Source: Coturnix japonica | Lineage: Eukaryota; Chordata; Aves; Galliformes; Phasianidae | Direction of reading: 5' to 3' | Length of the DNA: 64,000 nucleotides | Assembly: GCF_001577835.2 (NCBI RefSeq) | Contig: NC_029526.1 | Location: forward strand, 8,561,918-8,625,917 | Part shown: positions 12,101-24,100 of the stretch, in pieces | Numbering within the stretch: the stretch's first letter is position 1 | Layout: every line of letters starts with the position of its first letter | The notes under the pieces: model-generated | Seen by the model: the letters and a program-made list of their open reading frames with translations, nothing else | Database searches by the model: none | Told to the model about the DNA's origin: nothing | Program-made: the position numbers and the translations under genes

Positions 12101-15100
12101 TATCCATTAATTTTCAAGTAATTTGTTACATCAAAACCAGAATTATATTCAAAGTATTAAGTTTCTGCTAATGTTTTTGTTAGATGTGTTTTTTGAGACT
12201 TAGCATGACTTACAGTTTTCTGTTGTACATGCCTCACTATTCAGATTACCATTTGAATTTGTGATGATGTGGGATAACTGGTTGTGTTTGTTTCCCTAGA
12301 CCAGCCAAAAGATGGGATAATGCTGCTACGTGGTATTTTCAAAGTCTTCTGAAAGGTAAAAATCTCGTTGGAATCATAATTGGTACTTCTGTTTAGGGGG
12401 AAAATAACTTGGCAGAGAAACATAGTACTTGAATATATGTTTTGAATTTTCACTGAATTTTTAATAGAAATGAGTTGTATAGTTCTTTTTGTATGAATTG
12501 ACTTAGCCAGAATTATATGTAGTTGTGCATCTCGAGTACTGAGGGCTTCCATTTTTCCATAAGCTGTGTCAGGTGTCTAAGTTGTGTCGTTCTCTGGGGC
12601 AGGCTGAATAAGGTAGCACAACTGTTTTAAATAGTGGCACATTTCTTTGTATTTAGCTTAATTCTTTGAATCAGCTTAAAAGCTGTCTTTGCTAGTTGTG
12701 TGGCAGGAACATAAAACATTAGCTCAGAAGAGAATGTTATACTTACATCATCAAATGGATTGTGCTCAAAGTAATTTCTATGGCACTATGCTTTGTTCAT
12801 CTGAGGTTGGATTGTAAATACTTCTGGTGTGTGTCTGACTAGTATCTGTGGACCAGTCACTGGTCTGTTCCAACTCTTGCAAGTTTTCCTTCAGAGGTTG
12901 AGAAAAATGCCTTTCTAATGTTAAGATCTTATTGCTTAATTTGGTTCCTATTCCTTTTAAAAATCAAAACATTCGTACTCTTGAAATTAATAGATCACAA
13001 TCATCTAATTGTTCTATTTTTTGAATGATTGAAAAATACTGCTAGTGAGGTGTTAATAGATCTCCTTGTTTATTGCTATATTTTAGCAACTACCCAAATC
13101 AAAGCGAAGTTATGTTCTGTGGAAGGTGATATATTTCATGTTATTCTTTATGTGACGGTAGAAGATGAAAAGGTAGGATACTTCTATATCTGTAAACCTG
13201 TTGGTACACAAATCATAATTTTGCAATTTTTAAGGCTGAAAAGCATTACTAATGAGTTTTGTCCTATGTCAGATACAGTTAGTGCTGTGTTATTTATTAA
13301 AGGTGTTTCAGTCATGTTAAAAATTGAAGTAATATTGTTACCCTCTTAATTATTATTACTATATTTTATTTTATAAAAAAGAAGCAAATATAAGAGACTA
13401 ATATAAAAAAAAAGTTGACAAATAGGTTAAAAAAAAGTGAGTGCTAATATCAGTGTTAAAACCATGAAACATGAAATTACAGCTAATTAAAATCTCTTTC
13501 AAGAAGGTACTAGAAGATACAGCTTCCTTTCCTACTCTGTATTTATTCAAAAAGCAGTAATACTGCTCAAGTGTTAATACTTTAAATTTTTTTTTTTAGG
13601 TATGCATTAATGATGATCTTGTGTTAAAGAACTTTGCTCGTTTTGAGGAAGCTAGAGAGAATATTCCAAGTCCAGCAAAAGAACAAGATAACCTGACATC
13701 ATTAAATATTGTTTCTCCTCCAGTAGAAATCATTAATCCAGCACTTGCTTTCAGGCCAGTGCGGTTGCAAGAGAACGTACCAAAGAATCTTGAAGCAGGT
13801 GGGAACAATATATGTTAGAAACATACAATATATAATATATCTTTAAGTGGATATATTGAACTTAAGCCTGCTGTCTCAGTGTGAATCCAGTAGTTGAATC
13901 AGACAACTCTGTTAACAAAAGATGTTTATGAGTTCACAGTCATCAAATCACCAGATGCAGGAATACTTCGAGGTGTTCTTTGTTTTGTATTGCGTGAGAC
14001 AAAAACTGGGAGCGAGTTGTATTGGTGTTTGTTTGTTAATGTGCTTATAGCATTGGGTATTATTGAAATCAGTTGTTTGATGCAGTACTGTTGTTTTGCA
14101 TTTGGATGGGTTTATTTTCAGCAGAAGTAGTTGTAAAACTGTAGGATTTACAGGTTGTGCTAATTGTAGTGATTCCAATCCATTAAAAGGTGTGCAACTT
14201 TCCATCCTCATGGAGGACTTTTTTTGTTTTTTTTACTATTAGCAAATAATACAAGAAACTAAACAAAAGCAGTGGTAGCTGTGGCTGTTAATAATAATAA
14301 TGGATTTGTGTGTTCATATAACTTGAAAATTTCATCTTCTTCCCAGGTCATACTGTGTCCAGTTCCTCTCTTGAAAAAACATACAAAAGGTCAGACAAGG
14401 ATCTGAATGAAAATAATGAATCTGTAAGTATTGTTTTGTAATAAATTGTCAAAGGTGAATTTGATTGAATGTACATCAGACGGATAAGGAATATTGTAGT
14501 CACCTGTCCAATTCTTCTGAATCACTTTTTTTTTTCCAGTTTTGCTGGGTATTGGAGGTGACAACCACTACAGAACTTAAAGAGAAACACCTAATTAAGA
14601 AAATTTTTTTGGGGGGGGGGAAATGGGAATCAGTATTGTTAGCAGTAAATGATTATCCTGCTCTGCTTCTCTAATATTCTGTGAATGGCCAGCTGAACTG
14701 TCTTCTACAGCTACTTGATGTTTTATTATGTATTGCCTTCAATACTGTATTCTACTTACATGATTCCAGAGATTTCAAAACCTTAGTGAAGAACGAAGCT
14801 TTGTCTTTCTTAGCAACAAAATTGAGCCAACTCCAGTTTTGGAAAAAGCACCACTTCATGATAGTCTGAAAAAGGTAACACCAACATTTGATTTTTATGC
14901 TGAATTTCTCCTAACAAGTGTATGGTGTTGTCACTTTATAAACTAAATATGTGACTATAGTGATACTTTATTTTGATTGAGGAATGTCTTAAGATATTTT
15001 TCATATGATGAAATAAACTTTTAAAGAGATGCTGACACAGATACTTGTAAGCATCATATAGGTTTCTACTGACGTATTAGCCATTATTCCCATTATTTTA

Positions 15101-18100
15101 CTATAGTAATTTAACTCTTTTTTTTCATATTGTGCTGAGGATATTTATTGTGAAATGGATCAGAAAGCTCTTAAAATACTCCATGTTTTGTCTGCTTTTG
15201 TAAATATGTTAATGCACTGTTTTCACACGTAACTCTTAATATCTCATTCTTTAGGAACTTGCTCAGGATATGTTTTTAGGCCCTAACTTCACAGAATCTT
15301 ACTGTTGGCCAGCAGTAGCTCGAGGATGTGATGTAGTTGCCATCTCCTATCAAGGAAATGACCCTTTCATATATATCCCACCAGTCCTTACTATCTTGCA
15401 AGTGGAAAGCTGCTACAAAGCCTTGCCAAAAAGGAATGGAGTACGTATGTGTTAAAGTACTATCAGATTTTCTCTTCTGAAGTGCTGATGCAGTATAATA
15501 ATGCAAAAAATAGCAGATATCTAAAATGTATGTATCTAATGTGATCTTGAAGTTTGACAACTTATGTAAGTTTTCTGCATAAAAGCTTACAGAGTTGGAC
15601 TTTGTGAATACAACAAAGACATAGTAAGCAATACTTAACAAGTGATTATTGCTGCGTCACTTTAAGTGTTTTCACTGAATTTGTATTTGTGTTAGCTTTT
15701 TAAAATACTGAAAATTGTTCTGTAACTTGTATTAGATCTCAGAATAGAGCTATTGAAGTTTTAAGGGTCTTCTGTGGAGGTGATGCAGTGCAAGCTAAGT
15801 AAGATCAGATGCTACTGCTATTAAATTTTTTTAGACTTTTTATGCTAGTTACTGCATGTGTCCTTCTTGTCTCAGGGTAGCCTGGCATGTGATTCCTTAG
15901 ATCTGTAACATCTGCATTTATTAGATGATGCAGTACTGAAAGTTTTGTTTTGGAAATGCTTGAAGGCATGTTCTTCAGATTTTCTTTGCCCTAAATGTTG
16001 CAATAGTACAGTTCTAGATAAAAGTTGAGAACTGTAGGTAATACACTGTAATCTGTGTGTGTACCTATGTAGCCACTGGTGCTTATTTTATGTCCTGGTT
16101 GGAGGAAGGCACAGCTTGTTTTTGAGTTACTGAAAAAGTACAGCAGGTGCTCCAGGATGCTTCATCCAGTGTTGATAATACTTGGGAATAACAAAGAAGA
16201 AGCTGAAACGGCGAAAATCCAAGGATGTAAGAATATTTTTTTTATTTTCTTAATGATGCTTGAAAACACTGGGCTGTCTTAATGTCAGGAAATTGTGAAA
16301 TAAGTAACTAAGTTACTAATTTATAGTATTATACTGTTTATTTAATGCTGTAACTCCATAGTGATATGTTTGAAGTTCAGTACTACTATTTAACAGTAAA
16401 TTGTGTTAAGGCTGTTTTACTACTCTTTGAGGTTACAAATTAAAAATACTCATAGCTTTTTTTTCAATAACTTGTAGGTGAAATAATTGTGACTACACCA
16501 TACAGCCTTCTGAGATTGTATGAATATCACATTTTAATGTTTTCTGGACTCAGCCATCTTATTTTGGATGAAATGGAGGTACTATTCTCTGAAGCTGCTG
16601 AACAGGTAAATAGGTTATGCATTCTGATGGTAAAATGCCTTTCACTTTTAGTGCCCCTAGCAGTCTTGAAGACAGTAGATGGCATTACAGATACCAGCTT
16701 TCTTCAGACGCTGTGGTAGTGTTGAGAAAAGACAAAGTAATTTAAATAAATAAAATGGAAATGTTATACATATTTCTGGTAGATTGAAACGCTGGAAAAA
16801 TATAGTCGTACAGTCAGTTGTAGTGGAAATGCTAAGTCATGGCTTGGGATATGAAACTTGAGTCTTGTCGATGGTGGTTTTAGTTTAGTTTTTGACAGGA
16901 AGAGCAGGGTTCTTTCCACTTCTTTTACAGACTCATTGGTGGAATGGGCTAAGATTGTAAAGCTCTTCTTTGTTTTATAGGTTTTTGTTATACTGAATTA
17001 CTACAAGAAAGGCCGCATTACTGAGGAATGGAAATATCCACCACGTCAAATTATTGCTGTTGGAACTCGGTGGAATAAACATGTAGGAAGTTTAATAAAG
17101 GAGTTCATGAATGATCCTTACATTGTGATAACAGCTTTGGAAGAAGCTTCCATTTTTGGAAATGTGCAACAGGTAAAAACTTGGAGGTGGTGTCGTTATT
17201 TGTTAACTAAGATATTCTGTTGTTTGTAGTGATCAGGCTCAATATATGTAGCTGCTGGGTTTTTTGTTTATTTGTTTTGACTGGATAGTGCTGGAATTGC
17301 AGTTCAGGTTGCTCAGGTGTAACCTCCCATGTATGAACTGAGGTGGTTCTTAGGAAACATACAAAATAATCTCTGCATTAGCTGAATGTGATTTAACTTT
17401 CTTTCTAGGGCTGAGGTGAAGATGTTCTCTCAACTATCCACTGTAATGCGTATGAGTCAGAATTTTATGTAAGCATTTGCAAATCATATATTTTGTGACA
17501 AAAAATAAATAAATAAATTAGAAAGTTCTTGCACTGTTTGAATTGTGAGTGACAGAACTACAAGGCAAATTTTCCTAAAATACAGCAACTAAAAAACAAT
17601 TTCACTGTGAAATAATGTACAGTGAAGAACTTACGTTGCTAAATCTTAAGTCAAGAAGATATTAAGAGCTCTTAGATGCTTGTTAATTGCTGGAAAATCC
17701 GGTGGAGTCCTTAAAAATAATAATATAAAAGGTTTTAAGTACAACTTGAATTCTGTATCTAAAAATTATTTATAATTGAAAATTTTAAGAGACTTACAAC
17801 ATTAGGTATTTAAGTGCAGAAGAAGACGACAAATCCCTTCCTGTGAGAAGTCTAATAAATGGTTGAGCAGAACTGAAAATGTCAGTACTTTGATGCTTTA
17901 TTTAATAGAAGTATTTCAGGGAGTGCAGCATGTGTTTTGAAGTATTAAGGTAATTTTTTTAGTGGTACTTGACAATGCTGAAGTTCAATTGAAAAATCGT
18001 TTAAAACAGAATGAATGAGAAATCACAGCTGTAACTTTAATGGAGTATTTTGTCAAATGCTTAAATATAGGTTATTAATTTTGATGTGAATATATTCTTC

Positions 18101-21100
18101 TGGAAGCTGTTGTAAATTTATCTCTGTGAGAATTGTATTTACTGTAAACTTAAGAGCAACCATTTACCTTTTCTATCATGATTTAGGCCATATTATGTAA
18201 GAATGCACAGCACTCAGTAAAAGGAAGAGTACGTTGTAAAATATGTATATGTGTATAGACTATATTAACTAGCACCCATCTTTTATCTCAATTTCTAGGT
18301 TGTGCAGCATTGTGTGAGCAGTGAGAGAATTGCTGTGTTACTCAAAATGATGGATTTTACCCCTAATAATCTTCAGAAGGTGCTGGTTTTCACGAATTCC
18401 ATAGATGAAGTAGAAATAGTACATAAGGTAAAAACAAAGTACCTAAATTTGTGTGTGTTTTCTTTTGAATGTCTGAGGGTTAAATTTTGCACTCTTCACA
18501 AATGATACCACTGAAAAGAAAAAAAGGAGGGTGCTACAAATGTTCATGCTTTTAGAGAAAGTTTTTAGTAGTATTTGTATATACCAACTTTGCACGTTTT
18601 AAATGACATACAATAGAATGTTAAGTATTAAGTTCCACACAGCTGCCAACTTTTATAGTTTTTGCTTTGTGCAGGAAATAAGTAAACTTCATCTTCAGTA
18701 TTTTTCATTTAAAGAACCTAAGAACTTCACTATTTTGCTCCTCTTTTTCTGCCTTGCCTTCAGTTCTTTACATTACTAAGGGTATGCCAGATACTACGAT
18801 AAATTACTAAGAGTTTCTTAGAGCAGTTATTACTGTATTGGAAAAACGTACAGATTTTATTTTGTCATCAGGCACTGAAGAGAAATTCAATATTTGCCTT
18901 CAAAATACATAAAGAGATGGAGTTTAATATCAAGGGTTTCTTAGAACATTGGACAAAAAGCTACGGCAGCGGCAGTCGTGTTGTGTTAGGTGAGTATCAT
19001 CTTGTTTTCTGGTTGTTTGTTTATTTATTCATGGTGACTTAATGTCCTCCGTCAAATAACTATGTTAAGTTCTCTTTGCTTTGCAAGGTCAATTCTGTCC
19101 AAATTACTTTATCTCTTTATTTGTTAGTGCTATGCCTATACTAACATTTTTTTCTCCTTATGAGAACCTCTAACACTTTGAGACCTTTCCTAGTTTCATG
19201 ATCCTCTGCTAATGCAGAGGATATTTTCAGTTTGAAATTCAGAACCTCTGAAGTCATAGTATAATTATTTCCCTTATGCTTTGGTGGAGTTGCTTGCAAT
19301 AGCAAAGACTCTTACCTGATCTTAAACATATTTTCTACCCTTTTATATTATAGAGCAAGAAGATTGACTTAATTGTACCTGATTCATAGGTTTATACAAA
19401 GATTAGCATTTCTGCATTACTGGAAATGTTTTCAGTCTTACTCTCGTGAAATATCTGTCTGTGTCCTATGGTATTTCTTCATTGATACTGCTACAAGATG
19501 CAGAGTTGAACTAGAGGTGATGTAGTACTGTGTTCCATATACTTCAGAAATGTTTACTGAAAAAATGCAGTATCTTATGAATCTGTATAGGGAAAAGACC
19601 TTACCTTTAAGTCAGTGGATGAGGAGGAGGAAGCAGCTATTGCAAGTAAGGCATGTGAAGCATTATGTCACAAGTATAGCAGTTGCCTTATGTATAAACC
19701 ATGTGTTCAGTTCTGACAGATGACTGCATGCAGTTCTTGGAGATTACAGATGCATCTTGTGTGATACATTTCAGTTTTCCTTCTTCTCCAATAATCTTCG
19801 GTCGGCGTCTATACAGCATGTCTGACAACTTCTATAATGTGATAAAGGTTTGAATGAATCTTCAACAAATTAATATTCATGTGTGATAATTTAATAGTGG
19901 ATAAATAAAAGCTGAAGAAACACGTATTTTTAGGATTCATCTGATCAAGACTGTCTACAGGCAAGGTCAGTCATAATGTTAACAGAAACCAGTGAGTGCC
20001 ATACTGTTGGTATCCTGCGTTATTTGGAGCATGCTGAAGCTGACATTCCACCAGGACTGGCTGGGGTGCTAGAAGCTGAAGAAAAGAAGAAGTTTGCACG
20101 GCCGTTGTGCACCTACCTTAAAATGTTTGGGACTTGCAAGTAAGGAAATACTAAGTTATCTTAAAGCTCGTTATTCGTCCTTGCACAAATGTATGCCCTG
20201 AATAACGACTTAATCTAATTCCTTCATTAACTATCCTGTTGTGTACATCAGATCAGATTTTGCTCGTGTGTTTTGGTTTTTTTTATTATGTAGGAATAGA
20301 ACGGTGTGTCCAGATCGTCATCAAATTAATTTACAAGTAGACATGCTCCAGAATATGCCATCTAAACCTATACAGACTTCTGGATATGTGACTGTAAGTT
20401 GTTTTTATTTGTCCCAGATAGTAAGAAGGCAGGTCTTAAATAGCTGCATCAGCATAGTACTTTTTTTTTTTTTTTTTTCCAAATTACATGAATACTGTTA
20501 TAATATGTGTATTGTAGTTAAGGAATTTTTTGTTCAGCTTTTTTTGGTCTGTTGAAGGGGTTGCAGCATCAAGTGTGCCAGATTTTATCTTTAGTTTGAA
20601 CTGAACTTGTTTTGCAGGTAATTCAGATTTACTTCTGTGTTGATAATGATGAGGTTTTTATCCTAACTTTCAATGCAAAGGGGGTTTATGTTTTATTTAC
20701 TACTATATATTTATATCATGTATCTCATTATTTCAGAAACACTCTTCCCTGCCCCCCAATTTATTTTTTGCTTTCAGGTACTGCCTCTCCATATTGTAAA
20801 TGCAACAAACTACTTTGGTCGTATAGTAGATAAACATGAGGACCAATATACCATTCTTGCTGAAGAAATCAATGAGTATTTTAAGGAAACGAGCAATAGA
20901 GTTGCTGTTCAAAAGGTAGAGAAGCTAGCTTTGTATGGATTCTGTGAGGAAACAGTCTTTCACAGGTAAATATGTTTAATTTTTTACTTATTCATGTATA
21001 CTTTTTATATATATTTAAAGAAAAGATCAGTGTTTGATTTAAAAAGAGAACAACCTCTGTCTCCACACCATGTTCCAAAGACAAGAAATAAATGCAATAC

Positions 21101-24100
21101 AGATCAGTCTTTGTTTTAAAGAAACTTCAAAAAAAAAAGTTTGTCAAGTGAAAAATACAAATATGTATTTGTTATTATAAACATTATAGTTTAATGTTTT
21201 AATCTGAATCTTCCACTTTTTGTTAAAAGTACTTGAAGCATTCTTAACGGATGAGATGAATATTAATTCTGTTTTCTTCCACTGTGTGAAGGGTTCAGGT
21301 GGTAGAGACTTCTTCAAAAGAAGAAGAAAATTTTAACATCAAAATTGAGTACATAGATGAAGGCAGGACCAGTCAAGTTCAAAGCTCTCAGCTTCTTCAC
21401 TTACCTGCAAGATTTCAGCATCTGCCACCTCAGGCTGTGGAATTTGTAGTTTGTAGAGTTAAACCCATTGATAATGACACAGAATGGAACCCAAGGGTAA
21501 TAGTCATTGGTTTCTTTATAGTATTTTCCTGAAGTTCTTTAATTTGTGTGTTTATTTTCTATAAGAAAAATTTATGTTGCCAATTTATGTTGCTTTACAT
21601 TTCAAAGACGGTTTTGTTTTCCCCAGGTAACTCATCGTATTCGTAAGAAAATTGAAAGAAAACCTCATGAAGCAAAGGTAGTGCTTACTTTAGGAAATAC
21701 AGTATGGATTGACCCAATGGTACGTGTGGTATTGTTGAGTTGCATGTTTCTAGCAATACTCCTTTATAGCAAGAACATTCGTTCATACCTGGCTTTCTGT
21801 TGGTACCTGTTTTGATTTTAATTAGTGTTATTTGTGTGTGACTGAGAACTAAAATAGACTGCTGAAAGGCTGTATACTCTCTATTACTGGATGTACTAAG
21901 AAGCCAATTGGATACCTTGTCCAGGTGGATATACTCTGAGGTTGTTTCCGAGTACCTAAGACCTCTTATACCTTAGTTTATTCTGGTTATATTTCTAATC
22001 CTTTACTGTCTCTTCTGGTTCTTGTACCGGTTAGGAGTGGGACTAAAGGGAAGGTGCCACTTGTTTCACACTAGGAATGATTGATGATTGTTTAACTAGT
22101 TGTATTATGATTTTGTTTTTATTCCATGATAAATTTGCTGATTGCTTTCAGATTTAATGATCTTTTTGCGTTAATTTTTTTTTTTTTTGCTTTCAACCCT
22201 GTAGCCAGTTTTATTGTTTTGGTTTTTTTTTCTGCAGTTTAGAACAAGCTTTTAAATGTTTTTTGCATTAATTTTTTTTCATCAGGGTAGGAAGAATGAG
22301 AGCTCTTGTTTCTGTATTGTTTTTACACTCCTACTTACATCTGGATGATTTCTTGGTCTTGTGGAAAACTAATGGGCAGTGTTGTGTGCATTTTTCATAA
22401 ATGGAACTTTTTGTTAACATCCAGAATCATTCCCATAACAATCAATTGGATATAACGACTGCAGTACTGACATAGAAGAAAAATAGAAAAATCAGATGCC
22501 TTTCATACCTTTACTAATGGCATAAATAAATTTGTTGTGTCAAAAATAACTTTAAGAGCTGGGATTTCCATTAATTGCTATCAAACATTGCTCAGAAGGT
22601 GTAGAATCTTTTTTACAGTCGGGAGTTGATGAGGCATCCTCAGATCATTTTGATGAGCCAAGTAAAGCACACGTGATCATGAGGCATTTTTTCTGTTCTG
22701 GTTCTGCTCAAGAGGACATGAGGCTGTTCCTCCACTTTAAAATGTGTTGTGCTTTGTTTTCCTGTCCATTCAATGAACTGAAAAATAGAATGGAAAGAGA
22801 AAATTATTTGCAAATATTTTACCTCAGTACTTCCTTTCTGGTATGGCACCTCAACTTTTCCTCTTGATTTCTAGCTGTTGCTTTTTTTCCAGTCCATAAA
22901 CTGAGGGACCTAGTGAAGTAGTTATAACTGTATGGTATATATTTTGGTTGTAATTTCTGGAATCGGTTCAAGAATTGTCCTACTTATTTACTTAGGTTGA
23001 TTCTTCTAGATGGAGTAACTATTGGTTATTTGAGCACTTACTACAATTTAAAAAATGCTGGTATTTTGAGAACAGTTAAATATTAGCAAGTTATTCAAGG
23101 TTCAAAAAAATCAGAAGTAAATGGGCAGATATCTAATGTTTTTCATCTAAAGAATAGCTTAGAGTTGGAGAGATGCAATCTGAGCTGTGTTCATGTGGTA
23201 CACTTTCTAATTCAAGGTCCGGGTTACCAGGCTTTCAGATTTGAAGATGTATGTCAATGAATACAGCGTGCGATCTGAGATTTTGTCTACGGGTCTGGGA
23301 ACTGATAATCCAGAACATATATTGCAACTTCAGAAGTTGTGTGAGCACATGAAGGTATCAAGTCACACAAAGGATTTGGAGCCTTTGTGAGTGTTTCCAA
23401 ATTATTTTCAGCTCTTGTTTTACTAGGGAAATAACTGGATATTTACATTATTCTTTGTAGAGTATGATTTTTATTTAAACAGACAATATTGTTTGTGATA
23501 TTTGCTCTCATAATTAGGGCAGTACTCTTTAATGAATGGGGTTACATGATGTTTTCTATAGCAACAGCTCTGTGCACATTGCTGTTTAAAAAGAAATTCT
23601 TAACTGAGTAAATATGTGGTGTGGAAGGGCACAACTTTTGTGGTCTGTCAAGGATTCCAAGGTTTTCCATTTAAAATGCATACAATGAAGGCATACATAG
23701 TTGTGGTTTAATCTGGCAGGTGGCTAAGCACTGCGCGGCCTTTTGCTTTGTTTCCCCCCACCCAATGTGCTGAGATGAAGCTATTTACTAAGATAGAGAA
23801 AAGGAAAAGGGTAGTTATGGTGTGTGTGTATGTATAAATGTATATGGTTAGCCATGCATCAGCAGTTGCTCACCAGCCCCTGACAGATGCCAAGCTAGCT
23901 CCCCCAAGCAACAGGAGAGTGAGAGATGAACTCCTCCTTCCTCTCCCAGCCCCCTTCAGAACTCCTGGATAATGTCATATGCTATGGAATATCCCTATGG
24001 CTGGTTTAAGTCAACTGTCAGAGTTCTGTTTCCTCCCAACTCCTTGGGCCCTTTGCTGCAGATGATCTTGGCTCTGTAAAATGCTGCTCAGCAGTAACTA

